DNA from: Acidimicrobiales bacterium
GTDB lineage: Bacteria > Actinomycetota > Acidimicrobiia > Acidimicrobiales > Palsa-688
Length of the DNA stretch: 64,000 bases
Direction: 5' to 3'
Assembly (NCBI GenBank): GCA_036378675.1
Contig: DASUWA010000055.1
Location: 62,001 to 126,000, forward strand
Made by a program: the position numbers and the translations under genes. The notes beneath the pieces are model-generated. The model worked only from the letters and a program-made list of their open reading frames with translations, had not been told where the DNA came from and searched no databases. Below, piece by piece: positions 16,859-24,778 of this stretch. Position 1 is the stretch's first letter; every line of letters begins with the position of its first letter.

Positions 16859-17929
16859 CTATCTCCGCTCAAACAAGCAGTAACGGTCATGGATTTCGAG
16901 CACATCCCTGGTGCCGACATCCTCGATCGCTGGGACTTCGGCAATCAATCGATACCCGTTGGACTCGATCGTCTGCAGGTAATCCTTGCGAGTGGAGTCT
17001 CCTTCGGTAGTCAAGAAACCGCTCGCCTCATTTGGGACCACGAATACGTACGGGATTCCGAGACGGGCCACCTGGGACATCCACCACTCGATCGCGTCGA
17101 GTCGACACTCAGAGAAGCTGTGCACATTGACGGCAAGGTCGAACGCGCCTTCTTCAAGCGACGGAACCTCGTCAAGTGGCTTCACCCGCGCCGGTGGCGA
17201 GATCTGCCGAAATCCAAGATAGAACTCGCAAAGAAACGTGCTTTCTGCGATCGCGTCGACGCAGCAATAGTCCGACAGACCATTTATCGCCTGGCTCGCT
17301 CGGTGGGCCAACCGCCCGTAGCCAGCACCTATGTCCAGAATACGAAATGCTTTTCTGCTAATGACCGATAGGTGTTTGTCCAGGAATAGCAGCTCATTGA
17401 CAGAATCAAGCAAATCTCGACTGCAACGGGGATAACCGGGAAAGTCGTAGGTCCAGCAGCCAAAAGCCCCATCCTCTCCGAGTCGGTCTACAAGCTCGCT
17501 ACCTCCGCGATCGAGAACATAACGAAGGTAGGTGAAGTAGAACAAACGAGTAAATTCTGGACCGTTATATTGCGGGTCTTCGCGGTAATGCCAGACGATG
17601 ATGTTGTCGCCGCGGAAGTACTTAAGATTCAACCAACCGCGAACGGTTTCATCCCGCCACCGTGAGTGCTCGCAAACCGGCCAGTCGAGCCGCGCATATA
17701 ACTCTCGAAGATATCGCAGACGTTGGTTATCGGCCCTTAAGTACTCAGCCGCGCCGAGCGGCAACGAAGACTCGTCTGCGTGAAAACGGTGGTCGAACGT
17801 GCCGTCACGAATGTCCGGCGGGCGACCGGGCTCAACCCCTGCGGAGGACAGGCGGCGAATTTCCAATCCGAAACGATTGAGCGTCCCGTTCAGCAGGCTA
17901 CCGATCTTCCTATGCGAGATCACGGGCAT
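16859..17929 (-). CDS. Putative sugar O-methyltransferase (NanM type)
   Basis: 356 residues. N-terminal part contains RDETVRGWLNLKYF and W-H-Y-R-E-D; the SAM-binding core starts near residue 197 with RILDIGAGYGRLAH, followed by Y-C-C-V-D-A and F-D-L-A-V-N-V-H-S-F-S-E-C, and the end has I-H-D-R-Y-C-L-F-E-R. This arrangement matches the 'putative sugar O-methyltransferase' family found in nucleotide-sugar and polysaccharide clusters. Downstream of the FkbM gene (9 bases) and immediately upstream of GT8 paralogue 2. Exact sugar position unknown. Confidence 0.75.
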   Translation of the reverse strand: MPVISHRKIGSLLNGTLNRFGLEIRRLSSAGVEPGRPPDIRDGTFDHRFHADESSLPLGAAEYLRADNQRLRYLRELYARLDWPVCEHSRWRDETVRGWLNLKYFRGDNIIVWHYREDPQYNGPEFTRLFYFTYLRYVLDRGGSELVDRLGEDGAFGCWTYDFPGYPRCSRDLLDSVNELLFLDKHLSVISRKAFRILDIGAGYGRLAHRASQAINGLSDYCCVDAIAESTFLCEFYLGFRQISPPARVKPLDEVPSLEEGAFDLAVNVHSFSECRLDAIEWWMSQVARLGIPYVFVVPNEASGFLTTEGDSTRKDYLQTIESNGYRLIAEVPAIEDVGTRDVLEIHDRYCLFERR

Positions 17930-17938
17930 CGCGGACGC

Positions 17939-18793
17939 TCAGATTGGTTTGTCATCGCGAAGCTTCGTTAACAACTTGACCAGGCGGACACTGCGCTTGT
18001 CGCTAGGGTCGTCGAGGATCGCCACGGTATCCATGAAGTTGGAGATGGTTAGATAGCCATGGCGCTCGAGAGATGATCGGCATGAATCACGCTCGTCCGG
18101 TCTCAAATGGTAGTGTTCGAATAAAATGAAAGCTGGACGATATCTGTCCAAATCGATCTGTCTGATGATCTCGTAGTCATATCCTTCAGTGTCTATCTGG
18201 ATCAGATCCAATCGCTCAATGCCACGGTTCCTGCACAAGGAGTCAAATGTCAAAGTGGTTACATCGATCGTCGCGATCCTCGATTCGATATCGGGAATCC
18301 AAGGAGTGTGCGTGAGAAGGACGTCCCTCCGAAACGTGGCAAGGGCGTCGTACCAGGGCGGCAGATTGTCGTCCTCGTCCTTAGGAAGGTAATAGAGACT
18401 GGCGGTTCCGTCGTGATCCGAGATGGCTGCATTAACCAAGGTGAGTCTCGGGTTGGATCCGTGCCGTCTCGTAAGACTGGCAAATACGTAGGGGATCGGC
18501 TCTACTAGGACGCCCCTCCAGTCACGGGTTTGGACATACGTTTCCAGATAGTCGCCTTTACTCCCGTCGTTGGCGCCAATCTGCATAAAGAGCGCATGTG
18601 GGTAAAGGTTGGCAAACTCATACATCAGGCACGTGAGTGGCTCAGTCGGCCTGCCAGTTGGTAAACGATGCCGAACTGCCCGAAGGGTTGGGCGGAGCCT
18701 GGAATCCCCCGGTATCAACCGCGTCGCGGCGGCAGCCACACGATCGACAGCGGTGCCGACCAGCGGGCGTGCTGCATCTCGAATACGCCTCAT
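17939..18793 (-). CDS. FkbM-family methyltransferase
   Basis: 284 residues. A basic amphipathic N-terminus is followed by the FkbM core: LFMQIGANDGSKGD (motif I), V-L-V-E-P-I-P, L-V-N-A-A-I-S-D, T-L-T-F-D-S-L, and LDLIQIDTEGYDYEII, the family signature. FkbM enzymes O-methylate sugars or polyketide hydroxyls. Five bases downstream of the preceding methyltransferase gene and nine upstream of the NanM-type gene, so four genes (methyltransferase, FkbM, NanM-type, GT8) form one operon. Confidence 0.88.
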   Translation of the reverse strand: MRRIRDAARPLVGTAVDRVAAAATRLIPGDSRLRPTLRAVRHRLPTGRPTEPLTCLMYEFANLYPHALFMQIGANDGSKGDYLETYVQTRDWRGVLVEPIPYVFASLTRRHGSNPRLTLVNAAISDHDGTASLYYLPKDEDDNLPPWYDALATFRRDVLLTHTPWIPDIESRIATIDVTTLTFDSLCRNRGIERLDLIQIDTEGYDYEIIRQIDLDRYRPAFILFEHYHLRPDERDSCRSSLERHGYLTISNFMDTVAILDDPSDKRSVRLVKLLTKLRDDKPI

Positions 18794-18798
18794 CGTTC

Positions 18799-19587
18799 CT
18801 AGGCTTCTGGCCGTTTCGCTCTAGCAGCGAGCACCAGAGAGTTGGCGATTCGGGCTCCATCAGAGTAGGGACGATCAAAGAGCTCTACGAGAGCTTGCAT
18901 TCCCGCGACGTAGGGACGTCTAAGTGCCCGGGGCAATTTGAACATAGTCGCCTGCTGAAAGAGCTGAACCGCCGTGGGCGCCAGACCCATAATCCCTCGC
19001 AGTTCGATTCCAGACATACCTGCTCGACTTAGAAGGCTCCTCAGTCCAGCGGACGTCCAGCGCCAGTAATCCTCAGGGTCGGGGTGGTAGTGCATGATGC
19101 CATGGGTCGTGATGACCACGGCACCCCCCGGCTTCAGAAGGCGGTGGCATTCCGATACGTACAACTCGGGATCGGCTACGTGCTCGAGTACCTGGGTGGA
19201 AAGGATCAAGTCGAATTGGGCGCCGGCCAAGGGGATGGTCCCGTCGTCATTCAACCGCACGTCGGCGAGGGCGTTGCCGTCGAGATCTGCGCCCGTGTAG
19301 TCAACCCCAGCGCCAAAGAGTTGTCTGTACGGCTGCTCTGCACATCCGTAATCGAGCACGCGAGATCCTGCGGGAGCCACCGGGACGGCAAGATCCCGCA
19401 CGGCTTTCTCCAGCTCAGCAGCAACATAGCGGTATGGAGCGGATCGGGCCTGAGAGTGAACCTCCGGCCGATATTCGTGGTACCGGCCAGCTTCAGCCCG
19501 CAAGGTCAAGAAATCGTCGTCGCTGGGCGATCGCTCCTCAACGCCGGGCCCATTGAGGTGATCATTGGTCACCTGAGCCCCTAGCAT
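18799..19587 (-). CDS. Class I SAM-dependent methyltransferase
   Basis: 262 residues, ATG at 19587. Motif I RVLDYGCAEQPYRQLF, acidic Y-T-G-A-D-L-D, and DLILSTQVLEHVADPELYVSECHRLLKPGG written here as its key residues L-E-H-V at motif II and L-K-P-G-G at motif III; Y-W-R-W-T-S follows, as in sugar or ubiquinone-type methyltransferases. First gene of a four-gene minus-strand operon, divergent from the TylF-like gene by only 33 bases. Confidence 0.8.
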   Translation of the reverse strand: MLGAQVTNDHLNGPGVEERSPSDDDFLTLRAEAGRYHEYRPEVHSQARSAPYRYVAAELEKAVRDLAVPVAPAGSRVLDYGCAEQPYRQLFGAGVDYTGADLDGNALADVRLNDDGTIPLAGAQFDLILSTQVLEHVADPELYVSECHRLLKPGGAVVITTHGIMHYHPDPEDYWRWTSAGLRSLLSRAGMSGIELRGIMGLAPTAVQLFQQATMFKLPRALRRPYVAGMQALVELFDRPYSDGARIANSLVLAARAKRPEA

Positions 19588-19620
19588 GCAATCGAGACGG
19601 ATCGCAACGAGCTACAGCAA

Positions 19621-20499
19621 ATGACCGACCAACCCGACCGAGTGTCCCCACCTCACAAAGATTACCTTATCGGCAGCTCAGGCGAGGCGTCTCATAAGAG
19701 CCTTCGCGCGCGAGTCAACGGGATTCTAAGAGTCGCCAAAGAGGTTCGGAAACGTCCTGAAACGACTGGTCCGAGAGCGCCCATTCCAGCCCCCGACGAG
19801 ACGGGGCATGCCTTAGAAGACTGGGAACGAAGGATAATTGACGAGGTTCGTCCCTTCACAATGACCAGTCCAGCGCGGATTCTGGCGACGATGGACGCAG
19901 TTACCTATGTGGTTCAGCGGGGCATTCCTGGCGCGCTCGTAGAGTGCGGCGTCTGGCGTGGCGGTTCAGTCTTGGCGATGATTCGCACCCTCCAAAAGGC
20001 AGGCGTCGATGATAGAGCCATTTATCTCTTCGACACGTTTGAGGGCATGACGCGGCCGTCTGAGCGCGACACATCCACGTTCGACTTGCCCGCGCTGCAA
20101 ACCTGGACAGCCAGTGAATCGGCCGGCCGGATTCCTTGGGAATGGGCCTTCGACCCGGATCTGTTCAACTTCGATGATGTGCGTTCCCTTATTCTCGGCA
20201 GCGGATATCCGGTCGACCAAGTCCATTTCGTGAGAGGTCGAGTCGAAGACACTCTGCCCGGGGCCGCACCGGAACCGATCGCCGTGCTACGACTCGATAC
20301 GGATTGGTACGAGTCCACATGGCACGAATTAGTTCACCTATACCCCCGGGTCGCGAAGGCTGGGATTCTCATCATCGATGACTATGGCCATTGGGACGGC
20401 TGCCGCAAGGCTGTGGATCAATATTTCGACGAGGTGGAGACACCCGTATTCCTGGCCCGTTCCGATTACACCGGCCGGATAGCAATGAAACTCACGTGA
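19621..20499 (+). CDS. TylF/MycF-like (macrocin O-methyltransferase family) protein
   Basis: 292 residues. After a variable N-terminus of about 75 residues comes the TylF core: P-G-A-L-V-E-C-G-V-W-R-G-G-S (SAM motif), YLFDTFEGMTRP, H-F-V-R-G-R-V-E-D-T-L-P, LRLDTDWYEST and the metal-site region ILIIDDYGHWDGCRKAVD. Members are Mg-dependent O-methyltransferases acting on sugar hydroxyls. Likely methylates a sugar of the surface glycan. Convergent with the broken-looking GT4 downstream. Confidence 0.87.
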   Translation: MTDQPDRVSPPHKDYLIGSSGEASHKSLRARVNGILRVAKEVRKRPETTGPRAPIPAPDETGHALEDWERRIIDEVRPFTMTSPARILATMDAVTYVVQRGIPGALVECGVWRGGSVLAMIRTLQKAGVDDRAIYLFDTFEGMTRPSERDTSTFDLPALQTWTASESAGRIPWEWAFDPDLFNFDDVRSLILGSGYPVDQVHFVRGRVEDTLPGAAPEPIAVLRLDTDWYESTWHELVHLYPRVAKAGILIIDDYGHWDGCRKAVDQYFDEVETPVFLARSDYTGRIAMKLT

Positions 20500-20542
20500 C
20501 CCCGGTCGGGCTGCACAGTTAGGTCTGGGTCAGTTCCCGGGC

Positions 20543-21571
20543 CTATGTGTGGAAGCTGAGCAGGCGATCAGCCAAAACTTCGGCATCGCCAGCTGGAACT
20601 ACCGACCCGTTGATGCCTTCCTGAACGTACTCGGACATGCCCGTCTGATCCGTGACTATGACGGGCACTCCGACGGCCAGAGCCTCCATGGGTGCATATC
20701 CGAATCCATCCTCAAAGCTGGGATGCACGTACACGTTGGCGCGTTGTAGGAGCGGAAGCGGGTCAGAGTATGGCAGCAGTCGGATGCGGGAATCGCGCTC
20801 GATCCGCGTCTCGATGTGCTTGCGTATTCCACGGCTCGAGAACTGACCCATGAGAGTCAACCGCCAATCGTCATCGGCAGCCTTTTCGAAGGCGTCGAGC
20901 AGGACGGGTATCCCCTTGATAAGGTCGAATCGGCCCACGTAGGCGATGTTGAAGGTGTCGTCGGACGGCAGAGAATTCCGCTTTGTGAAGCGTGGATCGG
21001 GGGTGAGATCGATCCTTACCAGCTTGTCAGGATTTACTCCGAAGTCGACGAATGTAGACCGTTGATACTCCGAGCTGATGAAGATCACATCGGCGAGTTT
21101 GTATTCCTCTATCGTGCGCTTCCTAAGGGAATCAGTTAGCCATCCTCTATCGATGGGATAGAGGGACCGCGCAAGGTTCTGCTGCCTCCAGAGGTTGTCG
21201 ACGTGGCTGTTCGGGGCGACGAGACCAAGGTGTGAGATCCCAATTCGCCGGGCTCTGCGGAGGCTAAACAAGGCGTGGCTTGCGAATCCGGTAAATCCAT
21301 CGGATGAGGGAACTATCTTTCGAGACGCTGCAAGGTCGAAGTTGGTAGCCGCTATACGTATAAACGTGGCGTACGCCCGAGCACTCGGTATCCGACCGAG
21401 ATAGTTGGCTCCCGGAATCGAATGGCTTGCAGGAACATGTGAGCGGTCTGATGGAAACCGAGGCCCGGGAGAGATATAGCGGAAGGAAGAGAACCGTGAT
21501 TCGGCGAACTGGATGAGCTCATCAAAGTGGCGGCCCAGCCCACCAGCACCTGGTGCAACTGAACACGCGAT
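20543..21571 (-). CDS. Glycosyltransferase family 4 without a canonical start; shortened C-terminus
   Basis: The conserved reading frame is open from about 21646 down to the stop at 20543. GT4 features are seen across it: T-I-A-C-S-V-A-P-G-A-G-G-L-G-R-H-F-D near 21572-21520 (acceptor-side N-terminus), IAYVGRFDLIKGIP, and H-P-S-F-E-D-G-F-G-Y-A-P-M-E-A-L. No ATG, GTG or TTG exists in this frame upstream of the TTG at 21271, which would remove about 100 residues of the N-domain; the coordinate 21571 (ATC) is only a marker of where homology begins. The protein ends at R-L-L-S-F-H-T, tens of residues short of a usual GT4. It may be a decaying gene or contain a sequence error. Confidence 0.6.
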   Translation of the reverse strand: MACSVAPGAGGLGRHFDELIQFAESRFSSFRYISPGPRFPSDRSHVPASHSIPGANYLGRIPSARAYATFIRIAATNFDLAASRKIVPSSDGFTGFASHALFSLRRARRIGISHLGLVAPNSHVDNLWRQQNLARSLYPIDRGWLTDSLRKRTIEEYKLADVIFISSEYQRSTFVDFGVNPDKLVRIDLTPDPRFTKRNSLPSDDTFNIAYVGRFDLIKGIPVLLDAFEKAADDDWRLTLMGQFSSRGIRKHIETRIERDSRIRLLPYSDPLPLLQRANVYVHPSFEDGFGYAPMEALAVGVPVIVTDQTGMSEYVQEGINGSVVPAGDAEVLADRLLSFHT

Positions 21572-21649
21572 CGTTTCGAGCGCCGAAAGACGAGCATCGT
21601 CCCCAACCCGGAGAGCTGCCTGAGAAGAAATTTGTTGGACCCGACCCTA

Positions 21650-21909
21650 CGACTTACTTACGGCGACGAAAAAAGAACCAAGGAGCAGCATATCGACCGA
21701 CCTGTGAGGGCGATGGCCGAACCTAGCACCCTGACCCGGACGAGCCGGGCTCAAAGTCGGCTTTTGTGGCTCAGGCTTGTCTACTCAAACGTTTGACCAC
21801 GAAGCTGCACAGCCGGATGAGACGTTCACTACACGATCGCGCCTAACTGGCGCGAAAAGGCGAGTTCGGAGGGTATGATAATTGTTTTGGGGGACGCAAA
21901 GGGAAGTGA
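21650..21909 (+). other. Intergenic region with a possible promoter
   Basis: 260 bases between divergent genes, lower in GC than the neighbours. TATGAT at 21874-21879 resembles a -10 box about 30 nt before the GTG at 21910, and AAGGGA (21899-21904) is a plausible ribosome-binding site, so this downstream gene would have a conventional leader. No ORF is supported here. Confidence 0.35.
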
Positions 21910-22824
21910 GTGACGAGTCCGTCTCGGGGCATCTATTTTCTTGCCAACGATCCATACATTGGGTGGGTTCGAGCCTTCTTGGAGAGTTTGCGGGCGTGGA
22001 ATCCCGGCATCGCCTTACGCCTCATCCCTTTCGATGACCGAATCGATGGAGTCATGAGCATGGCGAGCACATATGACTTCGCCATCCACTCGGGCCCCGG
22101 GTTAGAGGACCTGGACGAGTTGGGTCGGTCCCTTCTCATGGGCACCGGACTCGTACCAGGGACCTTTAGGAAACTGGCTTGCTTCTGGGGCCCGTTCGAC
22201 CAATTCATCTTCCTGGATGCTGACATCATTGTGACAGTTGAGGTCGATCGATTGATCGCCACGCTTGACCAGCGTGAGTGCGACTTCGCGTTTGCGCACC
22301 CGACCGCGTGGGACAGCGTCTACACGTCAGCTCCGCTGCAAGCCGAAGTCCGGGCTGGAGGATACCAATCGGGTATCAACACCGGCGCGTGGGCGTCCCG
22401 ACGCGGCCTCTTTTCACTCGATCTATTCCGGCGGCTCGGGACGGAGATCTTGCCTCGGCGACAGGAGCTCGTGCTCGATGGTGAGCAGAGCTTCGTCAAT
22501 TGGAGCCTCTACCGACAGAGCGTGAAGGTCGACACCTTCTCCTCAGTGATGGAAGGTGGAGGCTTCTTATGGGCTGGCGACACTTTTCCCCTTCGAATTG
22601 CATTGAGCGAAGGGCGACCGATCCTTCAGGGAAAGTCCGGAGACCCGGCGTTCCTGGTCCATTGGGCAGGCTTCGGCCTAGGGGCTGGAATGCCGTACCG
22701 CGATCTATGGCGAAAATATCAGTGGCCAAGCACCAAGAAGTCAGCTCGTCTGGCTCGTGGCTTGGACCACGTAAGCGCGTTCGTCGCACGGGCGGGCAGA
22801 CGTCTTCGGTCGTCAGCAACTTGA
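21910..22824 (+). CDS. Putative nucleotide-diphospho-sugar glycosyltransferase (GT-A, DxD)
   Basis: 304 residues from GTG at 21910, which has AAGGGA 5 nt upstream. N-terminal strand G-I-Y-F-L-A-N-D, DxD in QFIFLDADIIV (about residue 100), FAHPTAWD, G-I-N-T-G-A-W-A-S and L-D-G-E-Q-S-F-V-N. This matches GT-A enzymes related to eukaryotic-like alpha-mannosyl- or GT8/GT77-type transferases rather than GT2. Donor and acceptor are unknown. Part of the glycan locus. Confidence 0.65.
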   Translation: MTSPSRGIYFLANDPYIGWVRAFLESLRAWNPGIALRLIPFDDRIDGVMSMASTYDFAIHSGPGLEDLDELGRSLLMGTGLVPGTFRKLACFWGPFDQFIFLDADIIVTVEVDRLIATLDQRECDFAFAHPTAWDSVYTSAPLQAEVRAGGYQSGINTGAWASRRGLFSLDLFRRLGTEILPRRQELVLDGEQSFVNWSLYRQSVKVDTFSSVMEGGGFLWAGDTFPLRIALSEGRPILQGKSGDPAFLVHWAGFGLGAGMPYRDLWRKYQWPSTKKSARLARGLDHVSAFVARAGRRLRSSAT

Positions 22825-22923
22825 ATCCGCGGCCTTTCCGGCGACAGCCCGGGATCCTGTGTCTCACATCTTGGCGGCCGAGCAGGCGCGTCCGTTTAAC
22901 AGGCCGCGCGCCGTGGTCGCCTC

Positions 22924-22929
22924 TAGTCT
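22924..22929 (+). promoter_or_regulatory. -10 box TAGTCT for the methyltransferase gene
   Basis: TANNNT followed by 7 nt and the ATG at 22937; leaderless arrangement. Confidence 0.45.
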
Positions 22930-22936
22930 GGGTTGA

Positions 22937-23842
22937 ATGGTCGCCACCTTCTTAACCCGTGTCCGACTAGCCGTCGCCGCGGGCAAGGGCAAGTGGGAAG
23001 AGTTCATTCTCTTTGTGGGTCGGCGAACTTATCGACCTCGAACGGTTGCGGTACTCGAATACGAAGTTCGACCTGCAGCACGTTATGGCTGGGGTTGTCC
23101 GCCGCATAGCCGGCTGCTCGACCTACTTAGAAGCAGAGAAGAAGAATCTGAAGGCACCATCGAAGCAATCACGTCCGTTTCGGATGACCTTCTTTCCATC
23201 CCGGGGGGGCGAGGCTCGTCGGGAGATTTGTCATGGGACAACGACTGGTGGGGCGGCCTGGATGCGATGGTCCTTTACGCGGCTCTCCGAGATCGCAATC
23301 CCCAGAAATATGTCGAGGTCGGCTCGGGCTATAGCACGAGGTTCGCGAGACGTGCAGTATCCGACCACTCCCTGCGTACACAGATCGTCTCGCTTGATCC
23401 CCGGCCGCGAACCGATGTGGACGATCTCTGCGATACGGTCATACGTTCGCCGCTGGAACAAGCAGATCTAAGCGTATTCACAGGTCTTGGCGCAGGCGAC
23501 ATTGTCGTGATGGATGGTTCGCATACAGCCTTTATGAACTCTGATGCTGTCGTCTTTTTCCTCGACGTGCTTCCTAGCCTCGCTCCAGGAGTGCTTGTAG
23601 GGATCGACGACATCTTCCTACCTTGGGACTATCCACCCTCTTGGACCGGTCGCTGGTATGGCGAACAGTATCTGCTCGCATCGATGCTGCTGGCTGACGA
23701 ACCTGGCTGGACTCTTCGATTCCCTGCCTGGTATCTGACTCAGGAGAGCGCGAACCAGAGTCGGTTTGAATCCCTGTGGCGCCACATAGACCCCGTGCAC
23801 GGTCGATACGCCATGTCATTCTGGATGCAAAAGACCTCCTAA
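22937..23842 (+). CDS. Class I SAM-dependent methyltransferase (Methyltransf_24 type)
   Basis: 301 residues. W-D-N-D-W-W-G-G-L-D-A precedes the SAM motif YVEVGSGYSTRFARRAV; then V-S-L-D-P-R-P, IVVMDGSHTAFMNSD and VLVGIDDIFLPWDYP, followed by W-Y-G-E-Q-Y-L-L. The 'E-V-G-S-G-Y-S-T' and 'D-G-S-H' blocks are characteristic of a family commonly found in polysaccharide clusters. Substrate not identifiable. Confidence 0.8.
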   Translation: MVATFLTRVRLAVAAGKGKWEEFILFVGRRTYRPRTVAVLEYEVRPAARYGWGCPPHSRLLDLLRSREEESEGTIEAITSVSDDLLSIPGGRGSSGDLSWDNDWWGGLDAMVLYAALRDRNPQKYVEVGSGYSTRFARRAVSDHSLRTQIVSLDPRPRTDVDDLCDTVIRSPLEQADLSVFTGLGAGDIVVMDGSHTAFMNSDAVVFFLDVLPSLAPGVLVGIDDIFLPWDYPPSWTGRWYGEQYLLASMLLADEPGWTLRFPAWYLTQESANQSRFESLWRHIDPVHGRYAMSFWMQKTS

Positions 23843-23942
23843 CCGGGCGGGCAATGCCGGGGGGAGCTCGCAAACCCGGCGTCGCAGTTGCACAGCCACC
23901 CAGCGGGCAGCTAGCCACCGCGACTGGTGATTGGGAAGTAGT

Positions 23943-23948
23943 TATCGT
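23943..23948 (+). promoter_or_regulatory. -10 box TATCGT for the third CmoB-like gene
   Basis: TANNNT followed by 6 nt and the ATG at 23955, used here to choose that start over the in-frame GTG at 23949 and TTG at 23931. Confidence 0.45.
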
Positions 23949-23954
23949 GTGGAG

Positions 23955-24764
23955 ATGGCCGCAAACCACGCCTTATCAGAACCGCAGGTGAAGGACGCAG
24001 TCTCGTCCGTTCGTGGTTGGTACCACACGTTAGACCTGCCGCATGGCGTCACCACCCCAGGCTGGTTCGACCTCCGGCCCCTAGTACAAAAGCTCCCCTG
24101 GCCTGACGTCTCGGGATTGAGGTGCCTCGATATCGCGACTTGGGACGGGTTCTTTGCTTTCGAGTTAGAAAGGCGAGGGGCCTCCGAGGTGGTTGCGACA
24201 GACATCGGAAGCCATCAGGAATGGGATTTCCTCCCGGGCACTGAAACCGCGGGGGCTGATTTCCACGAGGCCACGATGGGCGAAAAAGGGAAGGGTTTCC
24301 GAGTGGCCGCCGAATGCCTTGGCTCCCAGGCACGCCGCGAGGTTATCAACGTATATGACTTGTCTCCAGATCGGATCGGCACCTTCGATGTCGTGGTCTG
24401 TGGCGCACTTATGCTCCACTTGCGCGACCCGTTCCGCGCTCTAGCGGCCATCAGGAGCATCTGTGAGCGATACTTCTTGTCGATAGAGGCCGTAGACGTA
24501 AGCCGGGGATCGCTCCTCGGTCGACAACCCTCTCTGGTTCTTCAGGGCGCCCATGGACAGTGGGCGGTTCCCTCGCTGACTGGCCATCAACGAATGCTCG
24601 AAATGGCGGGATTCGACATTGTGCGGACGACACGACCATTTGTGGAGCCGATGGGTGTGGCCCATCCGACGCCCCATTGGTCGATAACCGACCGACTTCG
24701 AGGAATGTGGCTAGGCGGACTCGGGGTTCCTAAGGCTGCTGTACTTGGAGTGCCTCGCGGGTAA
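23955..24764 (+). CDS. CmoB-like (DUF1698) methyltransferase, paralogue 3
   Basis: 269 residues from ATG 23955 (MAANHALSEPQ). WYHTLDLPHGVTTPGWFDLR, SAM motif CLDIATWDGFFAFELERRGA, E-V-V-A-T-D-I-G, and D-V-V-V-C-G-A-L-M-L-H-L-R-D-P match paralogues 1 and 2 along the whole length. In motif I the usual D-V-G is D-I-A, a small change next to the SAM-binding loop. Convergent with the zinc-ribbon methyltransferase, 14 bases apart. Sugar methylation is inferred from context. Confidence 0.8.
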   Translation: MAANHALSEPQVKDAVSSVRGWYHTLDLPHGVTTPGWFDLRPLVQKLPWPDVSGLRCLDIATWDGFFAFELERRGASEVVATDIGSHQEWDFLPGTETAGADFHEATMGEKGKGFRVAAECLGSQARREVINVYDLSPDRIGTFDVVVCGALMLHLRDPFRALAAIRSICERYFLSIEAVDVSRGSLLGRQPSLVLQGAHGQWAVPSLTGHQRMLEMAGFDIVRTTRPFVEPMGVAHPTPHWSITDRLRGMWLGGLGVPKAAVLGVPRG

Positions 24765-24778
24765 GGGGGGTACCTGCC

